Below are positions 26,624 to 39,106 of a DNA stretch of 64,000 nucleotides, one piece after another. The position numbers and the translations under genes are program-made. Location: contig NC_091973.1 of assembly GCF_036711975.1 (NCBI RefSeq), positions 62,001-126,000 on the forward strand. The letters run 5' to 3'. The notes beneath the pieces are model-generated. The model did no database searches. It was not told the origin of the DNA and saw nothing but the letters and a program-made list of their open reading frames with translations. Position 1 is the first letter of the stretch. Every line of letters starts with the position of its first letter. Origin of the DNA: Onthophagus taurus. Lineage: Eukaryota; Arthropoda; Insecta; Coleoptera; Scarabaeidae.

Positions 26624-29277
26624 GTAAGTTGTACATAGAGTCTATCGCATAGTAGATATGTATAATAATGTAAATACTCTCATTAATCAAGAGGTACCCT
26701 TTGTAAATTGTTTAAATCGCGCCCGATCCGTCAATCGGTCGTTGTTTTTTTTTGTTCGTGAGAATAATAATGATAATAAAATTAAAACAAGAAAAAAAAA
26801 TAGAATTGTTATATTTCTATATGGATCCTAGGAATTTTGAAATTTCGTCTCTGACTCGTTGGCTGTTAGCTAGTGGAACAATGTGATAGCTACTACCGGC
26901 ACTCTGATTTTATTTTCTATAATTTCTTTTCTAATGATAGTGTATTAGTGTTTATTGCCGCTATGTTGTTAAGTTCGCTTTTTAAACCGTGGAACGACAA
27001 ATCAATTTTTATACATTTAAAGAAAAAAAACTAGTTAACATTTTAAAATTTCTAGGTGTTTTTTTATTTCTTTACTATATCTGTTTAATTTATTTTATTT
27101 TTTCCATTTATCATGGTTTAGTTTGTAAACAAAAAACGAAACGGTACGATAATCAAATTCTTTCTTATAATTGTATTGGATTTTTATATATATATATACA
27201 TATATATATTGTGGATGAAAATGAAAAATACAAATGCAACAATGTCTAAGAGACAACATTGTAATTATATCACCTGTCATACATAATTCACCATCCCCTT
27301 TTTATTGTCGCTACGTTTTAGACTCCCGCTTAATGAATAATAATTTTTTTATTGTAAGAGGAAATTTACCTGAACGTTTTCAACTTGGTACGCGTACATT
27401 TCTATCAAAATATAATACATAAAAAAATATTATATACGAAATATATTATTGGATACACCTTATATTGTTCTTTGCCATAAATACTGATGAGTCAATGTAG
27501 GGAGTATTGTGATATTAAAAAAAATAATAAGAAAAATATATAGATGATGTGATAATATATGATATTTTATTATTGCAATTCGAAATTCGATATTTTTTGA
27601 AGATTTACATTGATAATAATTCATTTCACACAATCTCGGATAATATTATATTGATAAAAAAGGTGGGGGATGATCGTAATTGTTGTAAATAATTAGTGCT
27701 AAGAGCTTAAAGAATCGGACGTATACGCGCTATATCCAAGTGTGAAAACGACGGAAAAATTTCTTTAATAATATCTAAAAAAAGAAATTCTATTACAATA
27801 TAAGCGATTAACAGGTTTTTTTGTGATACTATGTACAGATTTTAAGTTAAAACAAAACAAGTTATCGAAATGAAATTAAATCAAAAAAAAATAATAATTA
27901 ATAATACAGTGTGAATCATAATAATGTATAAAAAAATTATCTTGACTATTTTCAAGCATAAACAGAGGAATTAATAAAAAAAAGAATTTTTTAAGAAGAT
28001 AAAGGGTGTTAAAAATTGTTAAAAGAATTGAATTTCAAATTTGTTATTTAATTAGTTTGTTTATGTTTTAGGATAATCGGATAATTTCTTTTACTTATTT
28101 GCACTCTGTATACAACAAAATTTGTGTATGTTATGGTTTTTAATTTAGAAGTTGGATTTTTTGTGTTTATATGAAAAATTAATAAATGGATTGAAATTAG
28201 GAAGATTTCGTATCGACTAATAAAAAAATTAAACCCTAATAGATCTGCTATGTGAACTGTTTGATAAAATTTTCAGGGTAATTTTTTTATCATTTTCACC
28301 TTATTCCTAATTATTTTTTGTTGACTGACCGAAACTAGTACAGAATGGTATATAATACTGTTCGCAACATTTAAATTTAGTATATGTCCATTTTCCTTTC
28401 CCAAATTTAAGTACATATAGACACAACCCAAATATTATTTATGTTAATAATTTTCTTTATTTACCGTAATTGCGTTTTAATTATTATATTTTTGTATATT
28501 TGTTTTTCCCTTACACATTCTTTCATTTATTCTTATTATTTCTGTTTTGTCAACTACTTATAGTTTAATGGAAATTAATCATATATTGACTGAGTGTCTT
28601 TTACATGAGTGAACAGCTACATAATTTTTATAAAATAACTGTATTTGCAATAAAAAGTTCATGTTTCATTATTGTTATTATTTCTTTTTATTTTATTTAA
28701 TTATCATGTATTAGAATTTTTCCAAGCCACCTCAACATTCTATACCTACCTCTACCTTAACCCAACACAACCCAACCCAACCACTTACTACGATCGCTTA
28801 AGGGAGGAAATACCTTCAAAAATTTTTAAAAAAATCAAATTTTCCTCTTCAAATAACGTTGAAAAAATTGATGAATCTAACGAGTCTCTATCCATAAAAT
28901 CCTGGGAAGCAGGGAAATATAAGTTAGCAATGGAAAGTCTATTTCATGAAGAAACAGAAGCTTTATTGTGTGGCCCTGGAATTGCAGATTACTCGATGTC
29001 ATTGTAAATTGAAAGAAATCATTTTCCCAAAACTACGTTTTTACAACTCTTAGACACGATATCTCAAAAACTATTCGACCAATCTTCCTGAAATTTGTAA
29101 CACATAAAAATAGTAGTGCCTTTTTCTATTTGAACCTAGAAGATTGTATAAATCTCTTTTTAAATTGCATCTTTTTAATTATATTGCACACACTCCCCTG
29201 CTTTGGTCCCTTCTAGTTGATGATCTGATTGCGATAGTCGAAGTCGTTGGTAGTAATGTTACGGATGTGAGTTTAGG

Positions 29278-29526
29278 GGATGCGGATGCGGAATCGGATT
29301 TTCTAATTCTAATTTTGCGGATGCGGAGTTTTTGAAAAAAGTTACGTACTAAAATTTTCATGAAAATAATATTTCTATGGTAATTAATAGTAATTAGTAA
29401 ATTATTAATTAGTAATTAGTAATTATTTATTGTAACGGAGCTCAGCTAAAATATATGCGGATGCAGATGCGGATCCTCAAAATAATGCGGATTATCCGCA
29501 GTTGCGGATGCGGATGCGGATATCCC
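29278..29526. repeat. Interrupted GGATGC short tandem repeats
   Basis: Two clusters of GCGGATGCGGAT-type hexamers (about 29278-29330 and 29455-29526) are separated by AATTAGTAATTAG-type repeats. They give spurious open frames on both strands. Confidence 0.75.
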
Positions 29527-29589
29527 TGACATCACTAGTCGTTGGTGTAGAAATACAAGCGTATGCTGATGTTATTTTGTCGTTATGGT

Positions 29590-30170
29590 CAAAGGAACCA
29601 GTTTGTCGAGGATATCCAAAATCCTCTAGGTGACCCTAGCTACCATTTGCGCTTGGTGTAAGGGAGAGAATCTCTCGACAAACCCGTTGAGACAAGACAA
29701 TCGTTGCGCCCTTCACCAGAACACGAAAGTTGGATGGACTAATCCGCCCAACTATTCAAGGTGAAGAAATTCCTTTCTCAAAGGAAGTCTAATATCTAGG
29801 AGTAATGCTAGACAAAACCCTCTCATGGAATGTACATTTGCAGGGAGTTTTACGAGTTTTACAAAGCTAGACTATCCTTGTGGACTTGTCATAGTCTTTG
29901 TGGAAAAAATTGGAGTCTTACCCCTGAAAGACTGTACTGGCTCTATGTGACTGGTTAGACCTACGATGAGACTATGAGCAGTAGCCTGGTATAGGAAAGT
30001 CCGACAGACTTCAGTTATCAGTAAACTTTCACGAATTCAACGAGTAGTTGGATTGGCAATTTCTGGTGCGGTAAGCACAACGCCAACTGTAGGATGTTCT
30101 GCTTGGCCTATCTCCTTTGCATTTATTTGACTCTGCATTCTCGAAGTGCATGCAAAACCGTCACCAACTC
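29590..30170 (+). mobile_element. Non-LTR retrotransposon (LINE) remnant
   Basis: Plus-strand reading gives, with stops and frame changes, YLGVMLDKTLSWNVHL (about 29797-29844), then a stretch like LTPERLYWLYVTG, and RIQRVVGLAISGAVSTTPT (near 30036-30090). This is the order seen downstream of the reverse transcriptase core in R1/jockey/I-type elements, ahead of an RNase H domain. It is degraded and truncated. Confidence 0.75.
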
Positions 30171-30494
30171 AACTTAAATTAAATTTTATATATACCTCTA
30201 AATAGCCATCTTGGGTAAATACCCTCGGCTGTATATCCAGGGAATTTTCAATTGAAAATAAATACCCGGGTATTTAACAACACTCCTCATATGACGTATA
30301 TTTGTTCGGCGCGGCATCTCGGAATACAGAGATTAACAGATTAGTTTTAAAATATGGACAAAAGAAGGACTGTCCTCCCTAAAGGAGGACGATTCACCTT
30401 ATATTTGACCTAATTTATAAAATGCGTAATAAATAATAATAAAATAAAACAAGATGGCCTCCAATAGTTTTAAACGGTACTAAAATAACGCACC

Positions 30495-30504
30495 AGGTGG
30501 CGCT
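30495..30504 (+). promoter_or_regulatory. CTCF-like AGGTGGCGCT motif upstream of Ataxin-7 gene
   Basis: Context CACCAGGTGGCGCTAATG is the best match in the window to the published CTCF core CCANNAGRKGGCRS. It lies 450 bases before the Ataxin-7-like start codon. Confidence 0.42.
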
Positions 30505-30944
30505 AATGCGGTAACAGAAAGAGACGATTAAGTGGCACATCTACCTTACCTTCTTTATTGGTATATATGTATATATATATAATTATATTTTCTATGGAGA
30601 GTGGAGAGTATCGTGGTAACAAAAAAATAAAAATTAATTAAAAACGCGATAGTAAGTGGTGATTTAGTTTAGATTCGATAATTAATAAAATTAAAAGAAA
30701 AAAACGGTGGCTTCAACTTGATTTATTAGGTAAATTTTAGGAATAAACTCTCAAATAATCGGGGCTAAATCAAAACAAAAAGTTATATTAAATTATAATT
30801 CGCAAGAAAGTATTGATTACAAATTTTTTTGTGTTAAATTTTCGTTTTCATTCGAGAAATCTAAGTTGCGGTTAACTTTATTAACGAAGAGAGACAAAGT
30901 TGAGGTTATGTTCGTTCGGATACAGTGATTGATTTGTATTCGCT

Positions 30945-33900
30945 ATGGTTCTATTTGGGATGTATTTTAAACGTAAGTAATGTTCTTTTAATATTTTATT
31001 TATTAACCAAGTAAACTAAAGGATGATTTATTTTTTTTGCAAAATCCATTCGTTGTACAAAATTTTGATCAAAAAAAATGTTACCTGCTCCAACCCTGCA
31101 TTACAATAGCAGTTGTCAAAGCGTGTTAACCACTTGACTTTGAACAAATTACTGTGGATTTAAGTAAATCGGCTTTAAAGAAAATATAACGAACATAACA
31201 AAGGTTTTTTAAGAAATTCCTGGGCGATATTTTGTGCGGATGACCCGAAATTGTTGCTTTATATCGTTCGCAATTTATATGTAATCTATTATAACGGAAC
31301 AGCTGTCATTTTAAGATGATCTGCCCATGTGAATATATTTAAGATATTCGCTTTAAGATATCATTCGACAAACTGTAAGTTTTTAGAAAGCATGATCGTT
31401 ATAATTGTGTCTCAAAAACGGTTTGGGTTTTCTAAGAAAAAAAAAACTAAAAGATTTCGTATTTCCTCCTTTAAGAGTACTTCAAATGCATTTCTAGTAG
31501 AAAATCTCCACTTGCCGACTTATATAAAGCATCAAATAGCAATTAAAATCAATTTACAATCGTTTTAATAATCCAAAAAGTTCCAGGTGTAACATAACCT
31601 TTTAATTAACCTCTATTTTTATAATGGAGAAAGTATTTTTTGGGCGTTTAATATCTTATTTTTATTAATCTAACTATAACGTTAATTTTTTTTATTTGCA
31701 GTATTAGAAATGGCCGGATCAATATATCTTTCATTAAAACCCTTCGAATATAAACAATGGGCTGAGTCGATTGAAGAAGTTAATAAATGTAAATTAATTG
31801 GTAAGTTCATTTATTTAATAAAATAAGGCGAACAAATTTGTATTAGCTAAGAATGTAAAAAAGGAGTGATAAAGTGATAAGCATGCGATTAAAAAAATGC
31901 GATTTTTCATTTACAAAATTAAGGTTACTCATTAATACCATGAAGCCTAGTCATTCATGGAAGGTGTTTCATCTACTTAATTCTTTATGTTACTACCTTT
32001 ATTTCGACACAATCTTTTTGTTTAGTTTATAAACTGTAGAAAAGGTTGTAAGTTGATCTCAAGGAACCCTTGTACGACCAAAACTGTCTGTGATAGTCTG
32101 AAAATGATGATTAAAATTTGATGTTGTTGTCCTAGTATTATTATTCTCATGCGATATACAATTAGTTTATGCTTTTATACATCGTGTCATAAATGACTCG
32201 AAGTTATTAAGGGAAACCTAACCAATCATACGGTTAGACATGTAAGTCACAATAAATCTGCCCAACGTTTCATTCTAAAAGTTATTGTGGAAATAAATTT
32301 ATTGTATGTTTTAAAATGTATTTGAGTGATATATAAAATATCATAACGCTGGGGATCGCCCTATTTAAATCACTTGATTTAAAAGACGATTTTTTTTGTG
32401 TTATTTCAGATTATCTACAGCAGTGGTCGACTTTTTATATAAAAGTCTTGCCAAGTTCGACCGAAGGGTTTAAAATCTTTTTTACAATTAAAACTAACCT
32501 TCCGTTTTTGGCTCTGAGGTCCAGATGCATATATTTCAGATTCATGATTTTGTTGGCAATCGACTCAAAATGCCTTCGCGATCGCCCTTATGGACACCAT
32601 TGATCTACAAAGACGTAAATGCTTTAAGCTTTAATGGTCTTTTATTATGAAATTTAAATGTTAAATGATAATAAGAAAACGGTAAATGAATAAAATAACG
32701 AAAAGGAAACGTTATGAAACATTATCTTTCCATTAGAATACTTCCTTAATATAGTTACATGTTTTACAAAAACCTTAGATGGTTCACCATACCTAGGTCT
32801 AAACTGACCCATCATGGTCGTCCATGTTCGTTAAATTATTTTGGTCGTACAAGGGTATTAATTCTAAATACCAGACAAAACTTTATAAACAATCTGTCGA
32901 AATAGACGTAGTTACTTTCTAGAAAGGCGCATTTTTGAGATCGCCTTTATCGTAATCTAAATTTGTTAATTATTCTTTTGTTAGTAGTTGTGAAATCCTG
33001 TTGAGCACTTAACTATCACCAAATTAATTGAAAGTATTGACAAAAAGTAAGTGGAAATAATTATGGTTAATGTTGATATAACCGATTTTAACAATACAAA
33101 TCAATAGATTTCGGTGTTATCAACGTGAACGGTAATTTATATCTAGAACAAAAATCGATGTTTATGTAAATGATTATAGATTTATTTATTACAGTATTAA
33201 AAATGTCAGGATTAACATATCCTTCATTAAAACCTTTCTATAATAGACCGTGGGGTGAGTGGTTTGAAGAAGTGGATAAATGTAAAATAACTTGTAAGTA
33301 AAAAAAAATATTAAAAAAATTTTTTTTCATATTTTTATTTGTTACATCAAAATAGCTGATGATAAATGTGAAGACAAAACCGTAAATTCCTCAGTAAGCT
33401 TGCTACCTAGAAAAGACATCCTCTTGTATGGTACCTGTCCAAAAAATGATGTGCGCGTTTTGTGTCGTTGCGAGCGATGCAACAAACTTTTAATGCCCGT
33501 CGCCTATGTGAAACATATGAACGAAAAGCATGGGCCTGATCAGCATCCCCAGTCGCTCCCTGTTGTGCAACCGGGCACAAGTTTGCTCAAAAAGAAATAT
33601 TCCCATTCGAAGAATAAGAAGAAAATCAATCCACCGCCAGTTCCACCTCCCCCCTTATTTCAGGTACGTTTTAAGTGTAACCTTTCTGGAATCATTTCGA
33701 TTCGTGTTAACCTTTGATTAATTCTTCATAAATTATTTTACTTTGCAGACGTACGAAGCGCCAGTGCCGGCGTCCCCAATCCAAGCACCGGCCGCCATCT
33801 CGGCAGCCTCAACTGCAACGACAACAACGTCAGCAACAGCAGCTGCCACAGCAACGGCCGCCGCAGTCCCGTCCGGGGCGTCCGGCACGACAACCGCCGC

Positions 33901-36805
33901 CCCGACGGTCGTTTGTGCAGCAGCAACGAGCGAGGGGAAATCAGGTGCCATGCAACCGGTGCACGCTGCGAAATCAGAGCACGAGGTACTCGCTGAGGCC
34001 GCGCCAAACCCCGTCAGTCCTGCCGGGGTCGGCACGGACCCTACGGACGGCTACAGCATTGTCGTCAACATCCCGGTCTCTAACTCCACCTCCTCCTCCT
34101 TCTCCTCGTCGTCGTCTTCGTCGAAACACAAAAAGTCCAAAAAAAGCTCCAAGAAGGTCAAAGAATTCGACCCGGACAAGCACTGCGGAGTCTTTGAGGG
34201 GAATAAAGGACCGTGCTTAAGATCTATCACGTGCTCTAATCATATGGTAATTAAATTATTTTTACAGTTGCTTATCTGCCAGTACGTCGGGAACTTGTGT
34301 CCCTTTGTTTACGACATTTTTTACTATGGTTAGTCCCTGGGGGAAAAATGTTTCAAATTCATGAAAATCAATAATTGACTTGAACATCTGCAATATATAA
34401 TAACGTGAAAATTGTTGTTATAAATGTTTTTTTTTGTGACTTTCCGTTTCTGTACACGTTAAAAGTGATGTAGTCAACAGGGTGAACGATACGTTTAATT
34501 CATTTTATTATCTTCGCGTGGAAAGTTTTTAATTCAACAATTTACTCCGGAGAATTAAAATAATATTGTTCTTTCCAATCATTTCTTTTGATAAAGTTGT
34601 AATTTAGTGTAAATTAGGTATATACGCGATCGAACATTTAACATTGAAGCCAGGAACGGATTCTATCCCATCTTAATATTACTACTTTCTAACATTGTAT
34701 TATTTTAAACTTTTAGACTATAACTGCTTCTCTTATTTTGTCAAATTTACGGTTGCAGTATCTTTTTCTTCTTCCATCATAAACCATTTCTCTATGAGAT
34801 TAACGTTAAAAAAATTAATTTGCTGTCACTATCGATTATAAAGAAACCTTATTATAACTCTCCCATTTCCTCAATCAAAAAAATCATTTTCATTTCGTTA
34901 TTTCTTAAGTTTCATTCTAGATAGAATTTTTTTAACAATTCATTTGTAGTGTGTTTAATTAATTTGAAGTGATGGTGACAGTAAATTGATGAATTCGATG
35001 TAAAATAATGAAATTATTCACCCGAGTATTTAAAAAATAAATTAATTTTCCCGATTAAAGTGTAAGTCGTCGTTGTTCTGAAAAGTAACTCGTATCCAAG
35101 CGTATACCTAAAAGTTTTTTGTGTCATGAACAAGTGTAATCGCAAAGGTGTATTAAAGAATATCAAAACATAACTTTGCTGTATCAATTTTACGTTTCGT
35201 TATATTTTTATTTTCGACCGTTAAAAATTATTCCAAATAACCGCTTCTTTTTGACTTGCTCTTTTTTATAATTTCTTTTTATTAAACCACAGTGCTATCG
35301 TAAAATTAAGTTTAGAAAGATATTAAAGGTAAACCAACGCTCGTCGATTTACAAAGTACCATTAACGGACGAATTTTCTTTGTAGATACATTTGAGAAAA
35401 GCGGTGCCGGGACGTAGCAAAGACCTTCATCAGCTTATTGCCGACCATAAGGCATCTAAAGATAAAGAAACTGTTAAGCAGCCCGTATCCGGTATTCCAA
35501 AAGCAACGTCGCTCACCACTTCTTCATTGGTATGTATAATTTTTTTAAAATTTTTCTTCATAAATTTATATTAATTAACAATCCTCATCCCGTTTTTTTT
35601 TCTTTTTTAAATCATTGTGATTGTTTATTTATTAACAGCATCCCGTACAGGCTGTTCCGACGTCAATACCAACGGCTACGGCGGTTTTAACCACTGCAAC
35701 AACGGCCACAACTAAGTCCTCCGACGTACATGTCATAACGCAACCACTCCATATATCCGTACCCAGTACCGGCGTCAGTATAGTTTCATCTCAGGGAAAT
35801 AACGAAACTTGTACTTCTGTCGTTTATATGCCTATGAGTCCTGTCGCTGTTGTCTCACCCGTTCAGGTACTAACAATAAAATTTTAAGTAATTTTATCTA
35901 ATTTCTACGTGTAACTTACTTATGCGAAGTTAGCCCTCGATTAGTTGGGATTTTACATGGATAGTATTTTAATTATAAAAAGAGAACCTCTCAACAGATT
36001 TTGATTCGACGATTGATATTTTTGTGTTATTTTCGTGTACCTTCGCACTATTTTGGCGTTTTAGCGGAATTCAAAAGAGATTTCGAATCGGGCAGTTCCA
36101 CTTTCGTATTGGTGAAGGATGAAGCTTTCGAATGTGGTATCGTTCATCGAATTCCGCTGAGAAAATATATGTAATATCTAATTGGGAGCTACCTTCGCAT
36201 AGGTGACTAAATTAATGAAAAAGAATTTTTTTTCTATTTTTTCTGATTTTTTAAAATTTTTTACTTGATTTGTTTTTTTTTTTTACAAATAGCTGGGTGG
36301 ACCTATACTTCGTGTAGCATCCACGCAACCAGTTTTAAGTCCTCCATTAGCGACCCAACCGATTGTCGTGACAATACCAGTACAAACGAGCGGAGCACCT
36401 CAATATCCAGCACATCCCAAACCGCTGGTGATGTCGTCTTCATCGACAAGGAAAATTGGAGGTACGTTTGTACTGCAAAACCAGCGGATCGATCGACAAC
36501 GTAGTGAAATTCAAGTAGCTTCAAACGCCCGTCGAGCAATTTCTAATTCGTGCACGATCGTCAATACCCACCATAAGCCTAACATATTGAAGAATTCCGT
36601 TAGAAGCGGAGGAATAAAAACTGGCGGAGGAGTTAAACGACAGGCGTCTGATAAATTGGTTAACGACAATAACAAACATATTAGGTTAAGCGATGTGAAC
36701 GGGTTTATTTTGCACGCCGACGTTAGCGAAGGTGCTGAGGCACCGCAAACGGCCCAAACAAATAATTCGATACACGAGAAAGTCGCTTTTATTAATATGA
36801 AATGA
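30945..36805 (+). CDS. Atxn7: Ataxin-7-like protein, SAGA deubiquitinase module
   Basis: Ataxin-7 anchors the H2B deubiquitinase module (Non-stop/USP22) to SAGA. Exons: 30945-30972, alternative 31702-31800 or 33195-33293, then 33356-33663, 33749-34246, 35386-35529, 35639-35866 and 36293-36805. With one alternative exon it encodes 605 residues. It shows an N-terminal zinc-finger segment (CRCERCNKLLMPVAYVKHM...H), a Ser/Lys-rich stretch, and an SCA7 domain split between exons 4 and 5 (DPDKHCGVF, GPCLRSITCSNH, then HLRKAVPGRSKDLHQLIADH). Thr/Pro-rich low complexity surrounds the domain. There is no long polyglutamine. The first ATG gives MVLFGMYFK; a seven-codon open frame upstream starts at 30908. 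Introns carry a long inverted repeat and a MITE. Confidence 0.88.
31702..31800 (+). CDS. Ataxin-7 alternative exon 2a (99 nt)
   Basis: This encodes LLEMAGSIYLSLKPF then QWAESIEEVNKCK. It enters and leaves in phase 1, flanked by a good acceptor (TTTGCAG) and donor (GTAAGT). It is the same length as exon 2b at 33195-33293 and aligns without gaps at about 18 of 32 residues. It lacks the second Trp of the W-x-x-W pattern kept in 2b. Confidence 0.75.
31985..32945. repeat. Long imperfect inverted repeat between exons 2a and 2b
   Basis: The left arm (about 31988-32083, containing TATTTCGACA and CCCTTGTACGACCAAAA) is matched by the reverse complement of the right arm (about 32838-32940). About 750 bases separate the arms. 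It could be an old foldback element, or could allow pairing of the pre-mRNA between the duplicated exons. Boundaries and target duplication are unresolved. Confidence 0.55.
33195..33293 (+). CDS. Ataxin-7 alternative exon 2b (99 nt)
   Basis: This encodes LLKMSGLTYPSLKPF then PWGEWFEEVDKCK. It shares acceptor context (ACAG|TATTA), phase and length with exon 2a. PWGEW resembles the W-x-x-W pattern in the N-terminal segment of vertebrate Ataxin-7 proteins, so 2b looks like the ancestral form. Confidence 0.78.
34247..35385. other. Ataxin-7 intron 4
   Basis: This intron of 1139 bases splits the SCA7 domain. It is AT-rich, and I see no repeat family or exon in it. Confidence 0.6.
35912..36210. mobile_element. 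Probable MITE in Ataxin-7 intron 6
   Basis: Imperfect inverted ends, TAACTTACTTATGCGAAGTT on the left and TTAGTCACCTATGCGAAGGT read inward from the right, with a second inner inverted pair (GCGGAATTC...GAATTCCGC, 36063-36163). It occupies most of the intron. The family is not assigned. Confidence 0.5.
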
Positions 36806-38504
36806 GGTTCCATGTGATTTCCTACGGTTCGCGTATATTTCATTTAAAAGTAATAATGCGGAAAGGTAATAAGAAATAATAATAAGAGGGACTTTTTTTG
36901 TAATCGTAGATTAGGGTTATTTTGTCGATACGTCCTGACGACTGTTTATTTGAAAGACTGTTTATTTAAAAAAAAAATGTAAACGTTGTGTAACGATCTT
37001 TTTTTTTACGTATACATATATACATATATATTTTTCCACAGATGGTGTTCAATAATTGATGTGTCTGCTTGCACGTTCAGTGGCAGAATGAACTTGACTG
37101 TTGTTTTTTTATTTGAAATTTATTAAATGGTACGATTATTTATTACGCAATATATATACATGTATATGTTAGTGTATATAGCCTAATTAATAAGAGTATA
37201 TTTACTAAGAAGAAGGCAGTCGTATTTCTGCAACTGAACGATATTTATTACTATTTTTTTGTTTATAGTAATAAGAGAACAGTAAAAAATAAAAATGATT
37301 AATCGTGTTCCATTATAAGTGCTTGCTACGTTTCGGGTTGATAATGTCTTATCGTTATTTTAAAAACTAAGTAACAAGTATCTTGTATGTCAGATATTAA
37401 CTGAGGGATGTGGTATTAATGGCTACATTATTTCTTTTTATCACTTTTTTTTTTCGTTTAATCTCACTTTTTTTATGTCCAACATTCGAATTCCGAATCT
37501 TTAGTTAAATCGTCGTCGCATATCTTTAGTACAGAGCCGCATCGGATATTAATTTGCTTGTTTTGTGTATAGCTAAGTAGTTTCGTCCATGGCTCAGTAA
37601 AAAAGACTTCCCCCTTAAATAGATTTCGAGTATTTATTGTATTTATTTTGTTAACTATTACTATTATTATTTATTGAATGCGGTAAATTTTTTGTTTATC
37701 GTCTTATGGTGTGATTAAAAAAGAGAAATACTATGTAATGTGTCAACAAATTTTTAATGAACAAAAATTAATTACTGATAAGTTTTTTTTTCTCATAGAC
37801 GCTGACAGTTACCAATTGAATTTACATTTCTTCTCCTTCAAAATCTTTAAACATATAAAAATATTGCGTATAGTATATTGTCCGCGGCGTCTAAGGGTCT
37901 GTGAGCAGTATTAATTGGATATATTAATTTGCGTTTATGCCAACACAAAGAAGAAGAAAAAATTAGCACTTAATGTAAAGAAAAATATTAGAGAATTTAG
38001 GTGTAATTGTGGACAAAAACATTAGAGATTTAGGATTGTCTATCGTTTTTTCGTTTCTCCTTGGCATAAACATTTGTATAACACGTTGTAACAAATTGTT
38101 ACTTTTGAAAATCCATCGCCATCGACCGGATTGTTATAACTATCGTCCCTATTATACTTCCTCATTGTTTGTGCACTTTATCTCGCCCCTCTTCCTCCTC
38201 CCTCATCCTCATATTCCGTTCATGAACCCAACCCGGTCGTTGGCGCGGGATTCCTTGTGCAGATTGTAATACTGTGATCTTCACAAGCAATGCTCTAATG
38301 GCTGTGAATATTGCCAATTCCAGGCTGGCAACCTTACTGCCCACGTAAATTATCACAATTACAAATCGTGTAAATGATACTTTACGACAAAAAATGTTTA
38401 TTTTCTCGTTTACAATAAACCTGTACATAATATGATCGAAATTTTTATTATTGTTATTTCATTATAATATTCAAAACTTTTCCTCGTCCTTTTTCACTCT
38501 CGCA

Positions 38505-39015
38505 GATATCTACCGACTACTGTTCGAGATCTGACAAAATGTTATAGAAGAAAAGTTGCTCCACACTTAATATTCTATTATCTGCCATACTCAAAAAGGC
38601 AGGGACCTTCAATTGTGGTAGATGCAGCGAATACATTCAAAATTTTATTACGGATTGTAAAACTACACAAAAATCTAATTACAATGATTATTACAATGAA
38701 TCTATTACAATTATTTGTAGTATGCATCGAACAATAAGAACAAAAGTTGATGATGTTGAAGTCGGAACATACTACAAAAAAACTTAAAACAAAAGTTTAA
38801 GCAAATTTTATTCGTAATAATATTGGTCTTTTTCACTTTTGCTCTCAGATGCATAAATATCGAGAAAGATTTTATAGAGTAGTTTTTCATGCTGTTAAAA
38901 GTAACGTCCGGAATTCGAAGTATACTACAAATAGTAATATTGTTGTAACAAAATTTTTTTATAGTTATAATCTCTAATAAAATTGGACACGTTTGTGTTT
39001 TAGATTATGGCAGGT
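38505..39015. mobile_element. Foldback/MITE family A copy
   Basis: Shares CAGATATCTACCGACTACTG and GACAAAATGTTATAGAAG with the starts of copies at 23.6 and 13.7 kb, and TCACTTTTGCTCTCAGATGC plus the TTTTTTTATAGTTATAATC end region with the 23.6-kb copy. It is diverged, with clear ends lost. Confidence 0.55.
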
Positions 39016-39096
39016 GTATATATTCTCATTCCTTTCTTTTAATTTAAATTAAGTGAAAAAATTAAAAGTCTTAAAATTCAAGTGAAAGTAGATGAC

Positions 39097-39106
39097 AGCG
39101 CCATCT
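39097..39106 (-). promoter_or_regulatory. AGATGGCGCT motif upstream of onecut
   Basis: The minus strand reads AAAGATGGCGCTGTCATC. A CTCF-like core, 1.15 kb before the onecut start codon. Confidence 0.33.

Larger units (their letters stand above)
26624..30944. other. Long gene-poor intergenic region
   Basis: Very AT-rich from 26.6 to 28.7 kb, with the PHD-finger gene 3' UTR expected at its left. A 111-codon frame at 28672-29007 opens in low-complexity sequence. A segment inside it (28901-28962) is about 80% similar to 26012-26073, so it is repeat-derived; I do not call it a gene. A GGATGC array (29278-29526) and a LINE remnant (29590-30170) follow. An AGGTGGCGCT motif at 30495 and the Ataxin-7 leader close the stretch. 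Confidence 0.55.

Noticed and set aside
28672-29007. 111-codon plus-strand frame
   Set aside because: Starts in low-complexity sequence, and part of it is a repeat also found at 26.0 kb. No domain recognised.
33733-34035. Minus-strand frame rich in Ala/Val opposite Ataxin-7 exon 4
   Set aside because: Mirror of the Thr/Ala-rich low-complexity coding sequence on the plus strand.
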